Source: Mixophyes australis
Taxonomy: Eukaryota; Chordata; Amphibia; Anura; Limnodynastidae
DNA length: 64,000 nucleotides
NCBI GenBank assembly: GCA_036250195.1
Contig: JAVHZZ010000011.1
Location: 64,542,101 to 64,606,100 of the forward strand
Direction of reading: 5' to 3'
Part shown: positions 12,098 through 22,879 of the stretch, one piece after another
Layout: every line of letters starts with the position of its first letter
How positions within the stretch are numbered: the first letter of the stretch is position 1
Notes under the pieces: generated by a model
The model's database searches: none
What the model was told of the DNA's origin: nothing
Seen by the model: the letters and a program-made list of their open reading frames with translations, nothing else
Position numbers and translations under genes: made by a program

Positions 12098-12265
12098 ATC
12101 AGTACTCAAGAGCTATCAACAGTTCATGTTTTCAGGATGTCTTTAATCATGCATAGGTGAGTTATTATATTTTTCTGGATCAGTAATTATCCTACCTGTT
12201 GCTACAATCAGAAATCCTGAAAACATGAGCTGTTGGTAGCTCTTGAGGACTGGATTTGAGTACCT
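12098..12265. mobile_element. Palindromic MITE with GTTTTCAGGAT arms
   Basis: The left arm runs from about 12098 to 12147 and contains CAACAGTTCATGTTTTCAGG. The right arm, about 12210-12265, contains CCTGAAAACATGAGCTGTTG, its reverse complement with minor differences. The arms then continue into complementary CAAGAGCT/AGCTCTTG blocks. The ends (near AGTACTCAAG and CTTGAGGACT) are diverged and no target duplication could be fixed. Confidence 0.75.
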
Positions 12266-12744
12266 CTGATATACAGTGTTGATTCAAGTAATTTCCAACA
12301 AAAAATTGTATACATTACCACCTACACAAACCGGCAGAATGATTTAAGCAAATTACTATGTGTAAAGAAAGTTTTTCGCTTGTTCATGTTTATATACAGA
12401 GTATATTTTGTCTTTAAATATTTCAGCATTTGTTTAAATGCGATACATTGTATTCTCAAATGTTAGGGGCTGCTTATTACTAACTATTGGTTTACCATTT
12501 TAATTACTGAATTACTGTGGCTTCATTATTTATTTATAATGCACTGAGTCCCATATTAATGAAACTGCGTTATTACCCGTTTCATTGCTGGGAGAAAGCT
12601 ATCAAGTGTAGAAAAAAAATTGGCACTAAATACAAGCAAGAGATAGAGATGTGTATCTTTGCTACAGAAGTGTTTAAAAAGATGACAGGGAGGAAGACTT
12701 TACAGGTGATGCAAGACAAGCACATGTGAGAAAGTGTACAGCAG

Positions 12745-13050
12745 AGGTATTAACAATTATTTATAGAGCGCTTGCATATTCCAAAGAGCTTTAAAGAAAG
12801 AATTTAATCATGCACACCCGTCCCTGCCTCAGTGGAACTTACAATCTATATCCCCTACCACACAGAAACACACACACATGCACAATAGTGAAAATTGGGG
12901 CACAAACCAATTATCCTACCAATTTGTCTTGGAGGTGGGAGGTAACCTGGGGAGAACATACAAACTCCACACAGATAGGGCCCTGGTTGAAATCAAATCC
13001 ATTATCTCAGTGCTGTGAGGCAACAATTCTAACCACTGTGCCACCATTAC
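12745..13050 (-). mobile_element. tRNA-derived SINE with an L2-like tail
   Basis: On the minus strand the head reads GGTGGCACAGTGGTTAG (polymerase III A-box type). A B-box-like GGATTTGATTTC follows, and then the conserved CTGTGTGGAGTTTGTATGTT and a CTCCCCAGG block. The distal end (12745-12840) reads like the 3' end of the L2 copies in this window, with AATTATTTATAGAGCGCTTG. That is the usual arrangement of a SINE that borrows the machinery of its partner LINE. The second copy, at 61282-61430, is on the plus strand. Confidence 0.75.
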
Positions 13051-13139
13051 TGCATCTGAAGGGAAGATATCCCTATAAACACACTGCATCCCAGACCACC
13101 ACTGTCTGCTCTTAGGGTGTATACCCACTGGTTTTAAGA

Positions 13140-14227
13140 AATTACCACTGACCATATTTGCCTACTCTTCCAGAATATCCTGAAGATTCTAAAAGTTCTC
13201 TCAGGCACTCGGAGGAGCAGGTCTTTCTCCCGGGCCTCAATAAAGGGATACAGAGGGATTGAGAGATTATTAAAGTCGGCAAGAATACCACTGACACTGC
13301 ATGTGAAATGTGTCTCTTACACCAGTTGCTTGAGGTGTTTCAATGGAGGACACTCTGTTTACCCCCCTTATACTCACTTGCATTGAGTTGAACCGAAAGT
13401 GTCCAAAAGATGTTGTGGTGCCAGATGCAAGAGTAAGTGGGTATGGGGTCATTGGAATCAATAGGTAACTACAGCGTGCTTCCAAAATTACATTTCAAGT
13501 TCAACTATCATAGCTGCTCCAGAGCTTGCTGTGTCGTCTCCCAGGGTACATCTTCCAATTAATGTTCATATTCATCTAAACCATCTAAACCATTTTTATG
13601 GTAAAAAAAATTACCTCTGGTGTTTTACTATTATATATATATAATTTAATATACTGTGCTTCTGATTCAAGTCCGGATGCAAATTGACTGTAATTTGCAT
13701 GTTTAAAAAGAGCATGTAACTGGTGTATTGTTCAGCTCGTATAGAAATTGTACAGTGCATAGAATGAGCTTTGAAAATAAATCTTAAATACTGAGATGCA
13801 TACGTGTAACTTTTAAATCAAAGACTATGCCATGTCGGTCATCAATATCATCCTCCGTTTATACCCGCCCTGTAACAGATGTAAAAGATAAGGCTGGACA
13901 TGGGCTACATTAGTCCTTTCCTCCCCCATTCTGCCTCTCAAGTTGTAAAGGGCTATACCTGTCAAATGCGTGTGGATATGAATTACTACAACTGCACTCA
14001 CTGGTGTAATGTCCGTATCTGAGCATGCACAGGGCGGAATCACGTAATATATGCTACACAAACGGACAGTCATCTTGACATGAATGAAGTCCTGTATCTT
14101 TAGGAACACACCCTGGAACACAATGGGAATTGTAGTCTTATTTGGTATATGAAGCTTAGTTCTGCAAGTTCAGTCCTGTCAGCAAGGCATGGGGAGAAAC
14201 AAATCCTAGTGAAGTGAGATGTTCTCT
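13140..14227. other. Non-coding sequence with a one-sided hAT-like end
   Basis: Near 13153 the bases CATATTTGCCTACTCTTCC resemble the left end of the 11120 and 54017 family, but no right end or target duplication is visible. A short (AT)n run sits near 13630. No gene was recognised. Confidence 0.4.
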
Positions 14228-14826
14228 CAGGGCCTGAACAAGGGTTCAGACCGCCCTAGGCTTATACGCTCGTAACACCCCCCTTGCTTTCTACGCCAAG
14301 TAAAAAGAAACTTGTCCTTAATTTAAAATCCAGTTTCCTTCACCCCCCCACTTTGACATGTTTATGTTCCTGTGTTTTTGAAACCCTGATCCACTTGGAT
14401 TTTTAATAGGGTCTTGGAATCTTTGTCACTCATTTACTTTTTATTAAAATCAGAACTATATAGCAGACTGAAGGCATGAACAAACACTACTGAGGGTGAA
14501 GATGTGAAGGTGGAGGGGTCTGCCAGATATGTGCCTGTCACCATTCTTGTCTGTCCTACTAATTGCTTATCCTAAGGCACTCGCCCAAGGTTAACTCATT
14601 GTCTTCAGACTTTAAAATGGCAATACTTTAAGTTTAAAACTTTACTACATTTTTCTTTCATGTTACCTTTTTACGCTGGAGCACAACTATTCTCTTATGT
14701 TTTAAAATGTATTTCAGTTTATACATCTCCCTTTCACAATTTTACACCACAAAATATTTTGTGCCCCCCAAACTGCCTTGCACCTTAGGCTGCAGCCTGG
14801 TCACCCTATTGGATAATCAGGCCCTG
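14228..14826. mobile_element. Probable hAT-type element with CAGGGCCTGA termini
   Basis: The left end CAGGGCCTGAACAAGG and the reverse complement of the right end, CAGGGCCTGATTATCC, share their first 10 bases. The flanking octamers do not match well (4 of 8), so the target duplication is eroded or one end is wrong. No coding sequence is present. Confidence 0.5.
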
Positions 14827-15339
14827 CTATTTCTAACCTGTGATATTATATTGTCCGGCTTTTGAAGTTGGGCAACGATGTATAAAAAGAAAAAAAGAAA
14901 TAAATATAGAAACCTTCTACACTAGTTTTTCAGACTCTCCTCCGAGGTCAATATATTGTTTATGTCAGTGCAGTGTGTATGGGAACAGTGGAAAGCAATA
15001 AAATAAATCCCCACCTGGGGGCCCATCCATGCATTTAATCTGTCATATCAGACATATCACTGTAAAATTTAAAATATCAGAACACCGATAATATAAATTT
15101 AGCGCATAAAAGAAGAATGTAAAAGTGAAATGTGATAGGTGAACTGTATATAATGATATATGTTTTTTTTTAGCAACCACATATCTGTTTGTACAAAAAT
15201 GCTACACCATGATCTTCACTATAATGGATCTTTCTATTTCCACCTTTACATTAAGGATGGGTAAATCATTTTGAGCAATTGAGAAATACCTTATGCCTAC
15301 TGGAGAAAATAATGAAATCAACAAATATTGCGTGCCTTG

Positions 15340-15662
15340 TGCCATGTAAAAGGAGCTTAACATTAAGGAAAGTTAAGCAAAAGTAAGTAAGGCAAAACCA
15401 TATTGCATTGGAGGGGGAGGTAAATTTAAAATGTGATGGCAGATTTATAGTTGGGGTAGGGTATTTCCTAGATCAACTTAACTTTTCAGTGTACAAATAA
15501 GCTGTCAAGTATTTGTGTGCTATATGAAAAAACAGGCAGTATTTTCCTTATGAGCACAATAATAAACTAATTTACACCCCTTCATTGCAACATGGTTTTG
15601 TCCAGAAAACTTGAGTAAGAAAACTTACTCAATTTAATATCTTAACTTTCCTTGATCAATCA
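15340..15662. mobile_element. MITE related to the 33388 and 37945 copies
   Basis: It contains, in reverse order, the same blocks as the copy at 37945-38239: CAAAACCATATTGCATTGGA, TTTATAGTTGGGGTA, GTGTACAAATAAGCT and CATGGTTTTGTCCAGAAAAC. The ends are diverged (near CATTAAGGAAAG and CTTTCCTTGATCAATC). It is an asymmetric member, unlike the palindrome at 33388-33720. Confidence 0.75.
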
Positions 15663-15906
15663 GATGCACAGTCCCTCTGGCACTCATGCTTCCTAGATTG
15701 TTCTGGAAAAAAAATCATCTGTGGATGCTATCTGTGAACTGTGACATGAGCTTTGACTATCAGTGGCCTGGCCCATACCATTCCTCACTTCTTGGCTCAC
15801 TGTATTTGGTACATAGCTGTCTTATAGTTAAGCAGCATTGCTTGATTTGCCTGTTTTTTATATAACTTAACTTTAGTTAAGCATTCGCAATGTATAGGAG
15901 TCAGTG

Positions 15907-16350
15907 TTGGACTGGGCATGAAGGGCCCACTGGGCAAATCAATGGTAGGGCCCCACTTAACAGTATGGGCTGGAGGGGGGTGGCAATCCTGTGCAACGTG
16001 AGACTAGCGCTTAATAACAGTGCTTAAATTAATATTTACAGTAACATTACTCATTTTCAAGTTTATTAAAAATAAAAAAAGGACTGCCCCATATTTGTTG
16101 CTACAAGGAACACAGGGCAATGAGGAAGGAGGGACAAAACAGGCCAGCCTTGTGAGAGTCACCATCACTGGGCCCCTCCCACTATTACTGCATGGCAGAG
16201 TAATGGTGAACAGTTGCCGCGCACTGGTGCATATGGCAATGAAGGTGTTTGCCCACGCCCCATCATAATGTGGCTACGCCCCGTCATGACGTGGTCATGC
16301 TCCTCTGTCTTGATGCTGGATTCCCAAATGTTGGGAGGTATGCTAATGCG
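15907..16350. mobile_element. hAT-like left end, boundaries incomplete
   Basis: The bases CAGTGTTGGACTGGGCATGA followed by GGGCCC repeats resemble a CAG-type hAT terminus (compare CAGGGCCGGACTGGGAC at 20669). A GC-rich stretch with ATGACGTGGTCATGC follows to about 16350. No matching right end was found. Confidence 0.4.
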
Positions 16351-17267
16351 TAATTCCTCCTCAGCAGCTTTACAGTAAAAGTAAACCTCCACTACTTATG
16401 CATTAAGGAAAACATGATTTTTTTCTTAGCTGGCTTCACAGCATAGTGACCATAGCTGGAATGCCTTGTTTTTATTTAAATGTTGTGGGGCAAGATCTAT
16501 TGAGGGATTTTTGACATTTATATCTTATATAATAGGGATAATATCCCTACAACTGCAGGGTGATCTACCTTCTGCTGCAGCAAGTGAACAGACCTAAATC
16601 AAATCCAGCAACCTATTTAAGGAAATTTAACTTTTTATATCTGGCTTTACAGCATAGTGATCACTCTATAATGCTAAGTTTTGGTGTGTCCAACCAGAGC
16701 TAGAAATGAGTATTTTCCAGAGAGGAATTTTTTCAATGTTAACAGGAATTTATACTGGAGATCAGGGATGGGCAACGACCATCTGAACCTTCACCTGTGG
16801 CCCCTAGACCCTCCCACTTTATTGTTAATTTTGTTTAATATAGTTTGTAACACTTATTTAACTTACATATATATACCTGCTGATATGTTATTACATATAG
16901 GAGTATTTTTCTTTGATTAAGTGTATTGTTTTAACTTATTACTGAGATTAAGGGTAATATGTGGTCCTTTTGAAGGCTATAGGGCCATCATTGTGGCCCC
17001 TGTGTGTCATGTTTCCCAACACTGCTGCAGATGATCTCACCATGCAAATAACACAACTAACTACAGGTAAAAGGATTGATTTTTACTTACTATGTATGTG
17101 CCTTGCATGGGAGTTAAATCCATATATAAATGAGCAACTGTAGATCACATGGGCAAAAAGTGGATATGCAAAAAATAGGAAATTGGACAGTGAAATAAAA
17201 TAATTGCTGTATATATAGGGATGTGTAATCTTAAATTAGCACTTACGTTTTGGCACTATGTGAAAAT
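16351..17267. other. Non-coding sequence, no gene seen
   Basis: Several short frames exist but none has splice sites or a recognisable protein. No repeat ends were found. Confidence 0.45.
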
Positions 17268-17783
17268 CAGGGCTGGAAGGGGGTACAGAGGGTAGAATTG
17301 TAGGAGCTCGGATAGACTAGAGTATTTCTCCATGACCCCTCACCATGATTTCTCCATGATTCCATCACCACACAAATCATGATCCCAGTCTGTAGATGTC
17401 TGGGACCCACTGCACACATCAAGATCAACAAGGTAAGTGAATTGGGGGATGTATGATGAAGAGGGAAAGGTAGGGGATGTATGGTGAAGAAGGAAAGGTA
17501 GGGGGATGTATGGTGAAGAGGGTCTGGGAGGAGGAAGCATGGGGAAGAGCGGCAGGTAGGGGGATGTATGTGAAGAAGACAGGGAGGGGGATGTATGGTG
17601 AAGAGGGTCTGGGAGGAGGAAGCATGGAGAAGAGTGGCAGGTAGGGGGATGTATGTGAAGAAGACAGGGAGGGGGATGTATGCTGAAGAGAGGCAGGGAG
17701 GCGGATGTATGGTGAAGATGGACAGGTAGTGGAATGTGTGTTGAAGAGGGACAGGGAGGCAGATGGGGTGGGGTACTAATTAA

Positions 17784-18321
17784 CGGTGCTGATAACACCA
17801 AGAGCGAGTTCGTAGACAAACTATGGCCGAATGTGACTTCAGTGGCATTAAAAAAAATCCAGACTTACCTTTTTGATGACAAGAGAACTATCCAACTGTT
17901 TTCTGAAAGATCCCGATCAGAAGTAGTAATCGAACTGCATTTTTATGTCATTCAAAATAGCGACCGCCATATTAGAATATTTTTAAAGCGACAATTCCCA
18001 CTGACGATCTCTAACCCTAACTCGATGCCTAATCCTAACCGATGCCTTACCCTAACCCGATCTCTAATCCTAACCCTAGCAGTAACACTTACCTTACATG
18101 ACAGCTGGCATTGCCACTTTAAAAACTTTGAATATAGCGGTCAACATTTTCAATGACGTAAAAATGCAGTGCCGTTACTACTTATAAACGGAATCTTTCA
18201 GAAAATAGTCGGATAGTTCTCTTGTCACTTTTTTAGGTAATTCTGGATTTTTTTTAATGTGGCTGATGCCACGTTCGGGCATATTTTGTCTATTAAGTCG
18301 TTGTCGGTGTTATCAACACCG
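17784..18321. mobile_element. Long-TIR DNA element flanked by TTAA
   Basis: The left end CGGTGCTGATAACACC and the reverse complement of the right end, CGGTGTTGATAACACC, begin arms of about 130 bp that remain complementary (for example AAGAGAACTATCC against GGATAGTTCTCTT). TTAA is present on both sides (17780-17783 and 18322-18325), the target duplication used by piggyBac and Kolobok elements. The termini are not the usual piggyBac CCC/GGG. No transposase is present. It lies inside a minisatellite. Confidence 0.8.
18010..18085. repeat. Degenerate telomere-like (CCTAAC)n stretch inside a transposon
   Basis: Repeated CTAACCCTAAC, CCTAATCCTAACC and CCTAACCC motifs resemble the vertebrate telomere C strand, interspersed with CGATGC and CGATCT. 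The stretch occupies the spacer between the arms of the 17784-18321 element. Confidence 0.75.
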
Positions 18322-19107
18322 TTAATATCATTACCACCAGGCAGATGTATGGTGAGGAAGGAGATGTGTGGTGAAGAAAGGAATGTGCATTGAAGAAGCA
18401 CAGGAAGTAGATGTTTCTTGAAGAGGGGGATGAGTAGTGAAGAAGTACAGGAAGGGGGATTTGTGGTGAAGAGGCACAGGTGGGGGGAAGTCTGGTTAAG
18501 ATGCACAGGGAGGGGGATTTGTGTGGCTTGCAGCTCTCCACTGGGGGTGTTATCAAGGGAAATGTAGATCAACACGAACTCGAGTGCCAAGGATTCTGGT
18601 AAACTATTTGTGGGGGAGTTTTATAGTACCTGTGAGAGTCTGCGGGCATGTGGGAATATTTTGAAGCATAAGGGAGGTCTGTGGGGCATTTTTAGCAAGT
18701 GTGGGGTATGAAGGGACATTTTTGGATGAGTATAAGTCATTCAGATGAGTGCACGTAATTTTTGGTCTATATTTCATTCTTAAAATTAGGGTTGACAATT
18801 AGGTTGGATGATGTATTTATTATATACTGCATGATTTGTGTTATGTACTGTGCTCACTTATTGCTCAGTTTTCCAAATTTCATGTTCCTGTTACTTTTCC
18901 AAACAAGCTCTTGTAGTTCTTGTTTATGTGGTCTGACTCACTGCAGTTCCAAGAGTTCCACAATTTGTCAGCGTAGTTAAGGATTCCTACAGCAGGTGCT
19001 GGAGACCATCTGTTCCCAGTGGAAAATTGAAGGTTTGGGTTACAGTGGATTAATAACACGTGACTACTAAGGCTGTCAAACAAGTGTACTGCTTATTTTT
19101 GTGAGGA

Positions 19108-19145
19108 GATATATATATATATATATATACACATATATAGATAGA
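19108..19145. repeat. (AT)n/(GATA)-type microsatellite
   Basis: An (AT) run of about 20 bases is followed by CACATATATAGATAGATA. It marks the start of the dispersed sequence at 19139-20130. Confidence 0.85.
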
Positions 19146-20130
19146 TAACAAGAGATAAACACTGGCGCTCTATGTAGTATTGTATATATAAGGTAATAGA
19201 ATTCAGTCCCACATATACACCTCTTCCATGTAAGGGGGCAGCCTTCCTTCAAATCTCTGGTTGGTAAGGCCAATAATGAAATCAAAATAGGTACAACAGA
19301 GGGAGGGCGCAATTGTGATGTTAGCAGAAATGTACTAAACAGAGTGGGTATAAAGTAAACAAGCACATAAATATAGTTCAAGTCTCTGGGTTGGTATCCA
19401 ACAATATGTGTATATAATCCAGTCTCAAATCCAAATGCTAGATAGAGTGACCAAACGTATCAGACAGTGACGTGCAGAGACTCAACTCTATTCCAAAACG
19501 GAGGATTCAAATGCTACTCATATGAAGCTTGCTCACCAGTGTATCACAGCTTCCAAGCTCTTCAAGCATATGTCAACATAGGAACAAGGAGAAAAGGAGG
19601 TATATAGAGTAGTACAGTCAACAGAATAATAATATAATACCGATCAATAGATGGGAGCGTACCAGAAAGTAATATAAAAACAGCTTATCTGTATCAGGGT
19701 CTCCAGGAGGAAATCTCGGCTCAGCCTAGTGTGTCAGGAACAGGCAGATAGACAGCAAATGCAATATTTCCTAGCCACGGGCAGCCCTCCCAGTGCAATC
19801 ACCGCTATCAAATTTGCATCTGCAGAGAAAACAGGTCTCCGAAAATTAATCCTACTTCCACCAAACTGAACTATAATACAAAGGGTAAGTGTAATACAAA
19901 GAGCAAATAAAAGTGTTACTTATCTGCCAATAAAATGTTCCAGTAGAAATATGTTCAATCACTGATGCTTCTGGGGCCTATTCATTCTAGTTTGAAAGCT
20001 AGAAGTGCCAAACTGGAAACTGCATTAGTCTGAGCTGAAGCGAGGTTGTGTTGCAGTTACTTAGCTTTTATTAATAAGAAAACACTATAAGGTATAAACA
20101 TGATTTTCGACACAGAGTTCCTCTGAGCCT
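19139..20130. other. Unclassified dispersed-looking sequence, non-coding
   Basis: The stretch contains GCGCTCTATGTAGTATTG, several AGTGTAATACAAAG-like short repeats and, near 20100, ATGATTTTCGACACAGAGTT followed by CTCTGAGCCTCATC. That last motif resembles untranslated ends of Penelope-like or similar retroelements. I could not find coding sequence or define ends. Confidence 0.35.
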
Positions 20131-20522
20131 CATCAAACTAATACTATGAATTAATTCACAAACAAGCATATTTGTAGTTTTATAGGACTAGTAATTAGCT
20201 TGCATATGACACCTATCTGTTAACGCAGATTTCACAACCTGCTGTTGGTTTCTTGCCTGAATCCTGGAATTTTGGGCTCAGCCTGCAGGAGTTGCAGAGT
20301 GGAGGGACACAAGACCAACTACTAAAATGGCCAGCATGTATAGTCTGCCCAGCTACATCTACAGGGATGCCCCTAGAGAGCAAGAACATAGGCCGGGGTA
20401 GCAGTGAAAGGACTGCCAGTAGGTTACTGTTATTCCTTCTGCATTGCTGTTTTAAATATGCATTTAGTTCTGTGTAAACTATACTTAGTGGTCGGCCTAG
20501 TATCAGCCTAACTGAACACTCA

Positions 20523-20640
20523 GGGCTAGATTTAATAAACTGCGGGTTTGAAAAAGTGGAGATGTTGCCTATAGCAACCACTCAGATTCTAGTTATCATT
20601 TATTTAGTACATTCTACTAAATGACAGCAGTAAATGTATC
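20523..20640. mobile_element. Truncated copy of the GGGCTAGATTTA MITE
   Basis: The left arm (GGGCTAGATTTAATAAACTG, then GATGTTGCCTATAGCAACCA) and the start of the centre are present. The right arm is missing after ACTAAATGACAGC, where an unrelated TAAATGTATCAAGCTCCG sequence begins. Confidence 0.75.
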
Positions 20641-20668
20641 AAGCTCCGATTTTGAATGGCTATAGTCA

Positions 20669-21300
20669 GGGCCGGACTGGGACTAAAAATGAGCCCTGGC
20701 ATTTAAAGCACACAGGCCCACCTGTTGTGGGCTCCATGCACTATATTGTTGCACACTGATGCTGGCGCAGTACAATATGATGTAGTATGAGTGTGTGTGT
20801 GGGGGGGGGGGGTATTTATTTCTCCTAATGACCCTCAACATTCCATTGTTAGCACCCCAATTACATCAATAAATACCATGACAATACATTATTAGTACCC
20901 AAATTACAGCAATAAATAACACCCCACAGACTCTCATACTGCATAAATACCCACCCACATTCCAGCAACCAGCATCACCCCCCACATTACAATAACCAGA
21001 ATCACCCCCACATTCCAGCAACCAGCATCACCCCCACATTCCAGCAACCAGCATCACCCCCCACATTACAGCAACTGGCATCACCCCCACATTACAGCAA
21101 CCGGCATCACCCCCACATTACAGCAACCAGCATCACACCCCACATTACATCAACCAGCATCACCCCCACATTACAGAAACCAGCATCACCCCCCACATTA
21201 CAGCAACCCGCATCACCCCCCCACATTACAACCACCAGCATCACCCCCACATTACAGCAACCAGCATCACCCCCCACATTACAGCAATACCCTCTCCTAC
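20669..21300. repeat. hAT-like left end followed by a 26-bp minisatellite
   Basis: CAGGGCCGGACTGGGACTAA at 20669 is a CAG-type hAT terminus. From about 20935 to 21290 the unit CAGCAACCAGCATCACCCCC, followed by ACATTA, repeats about 13 times with small changes. A possible right end, GGCGCCACTG, occurs at about 21386-21395, but the flanking octamers do not match. Confidence 0.75.
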
Positions 21301-21777
21301 TTATTAGCAATATGAAGCCCCAAACACACTACAACATTGCCACCACCACGCCACCTCATACTACAACAATACCACCAATTATACAGGCGCCACTGTAGGA
21401 AACCAATGTTTTGCTTTTTTCAAATCTCCCATTTTCCCTCAATTAAATAGTAATGGCAGAATTTTCATGAATCACTCCACGTAAAATAAAATTCTAACAA
21501 ATATATAAGAAAAAAACATAACTATTGAATGATCATTTGAACCCACACGGCCGCATTAAAAGTATTTCCATCTACAGCAAAATGTCAGAGAAAAATATTT
21601 TTTTTTACTACAGTAACTGGATATGCGTCTTTTCTATTCTTTTTAAATAACACAGTATATAAATGAAGGGGGATAGAGGAGGTGGGTGAGAGATAATTGG
21701 ATGTGATCCATCAGTTTGATTAGATAGGAAACATTTAGATTATTTACCTGGAGACGTCTACCCCCTTGACTCACAGG

Positions 21778-22115
21778 CAGGGCCGACAAGAGGAATTTTG
21801 GGTCCCGATGCAACAACTTCTGTGGGCTCCCATCATATTCAACAATGAGAGACTTGCCTTTGGCAGAAGTTTATATTATGCCACACCGTAGTGCGCCCAG
21901 TACATATTATCGTAGTGCCCCAAGATCATATATGCCACATAGTATTACCCTCAATTCATATTTGGCCATGCAGTAGTACCCACAAATCATATTATGGCAT
22001 AGTAGTGCCCCCAAATCATATACCATACAGTAGTGCCCCCAAATCATATTATACCACAATAGTGCCCCCAAATAACATTATGCCATAGTAGTGCCCCCAA
22101 ATCATTTGTAGTGCC
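21778..22115. repeat. hAT-like left end followed by a 28-bp minisatellite
   Basis: CAGGGCCGACAAGAGGAATT at 21778 is a CAG-type terminus; the reverse complement of the end at 41505 is very similar. Units of about 28 bp (AGTAGTGCCCCCAAATCATA and variants) repeat roughly 8 times at 21885-22115. No right end was found before the CR1 element at 22.8 kb. Confidence 0.75.
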
Positions 22116-22333
22116 CAGACAAAAACTCATTCACAAATAAAAATTGGTACGGCATATCAGATACTGAGAGTGTGAGTCCCAGGAGCAGCTTAATGCACCA
22201 TTTACAATGCAAACAAAAATAGATATATTGACACAATCACAGATAAAATTTATGACAAGCAGCGTTTTTTCCTCTAAATTGAATACAGATAAATATGCAA
22301 GAAACATTACAGCGCAATAATGAGCAATACATA

Positions 22334-22502
22334 GGGCTAGATTTACTAAGCTGCGGGTTTGAAAAAGTGGGGATGTTGCCTATAGCAACCAATCAGATTC
22401 TAGCTGTCATTTTGTAGAAGGTACTAAATAAATGAAAGCTAGAATCTGATTGGTTGCTATAGGCAACATCCCCACCTTTTCAAAGCTTAGTAAATCTAGC
22501 CC
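22334..22502. mobile_element. Palindromic MITE with ATA target duplication
   Basis: GGGCTAGATTTACTAAG and CTTAGTAAATCTAGCCC are perfect inverted ends. The arms continue with GTTGCCTATAGCAACCAATC and its complement. ATA flanks both sides (22331-22333 and 22503-22505). A 3-bp duplication fits the PIF/Harbinger superfamily. Confidence 0.92.
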
Positions 22503-22879
22503 ATAGTGTTTTAAACGCTATTGGATACACAGTAATGCCCCCAGTTCAAGAAAGGATGGTTAAAAACACATTGCACACGAGAAAATATATGAACTTACCC
22601 GATTATGGCATTCTGTGTTCTGTTCTCCTACCGGGCGCGCTGGGCGATGAGGGATCTGCAGCTGTCAGCTCACACAGGCAGTCGGGAGCAAGAACAGAGG
22701 TAGAAATTTAGAAGGGGTATGGAAAATATAAGTGAATGGAGTATGAAGGCTTGATTTTTTTTTTTTTTTTAACATGCTTCCCCCCTTAGCATAGCCGATA
22801 AGGTTGAAGCATAGCCGATAAGGAGAGGCCCTTTTTAAAGCAAAAAGAAATACCTAAGGGAGGCAATAGACTTAAGTAT

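Larger units (their letters stand above)
17268..18600. repeat. Minisatellite block split by a TTAA element
   Basis: A hAT-like CAGGGCTGGAAGGGGG at 17268 leads into tandem units of about 30 bp, built on GGGGGATGTATGGTGAAGAG, at 17430-17765. The same type of unit resumes at about 18340-18530. The interval between is the 538-bp inverted-repeat element at 17784-18321, so the array was interrupted by insertion. The right-hand end of the host element was not found. Confidence 0.8.

Noticed and set aside
12745..13050. tRNA gene
   Set aside because: The A and B boxes are there, but the sequence continues into a SINE body and does not fold as a tRNA.
18010..18085. True telomere or chromosome end
   Set aside because: The CCTAAC motifs are degenerate and enclosed by the arms of a transposon.
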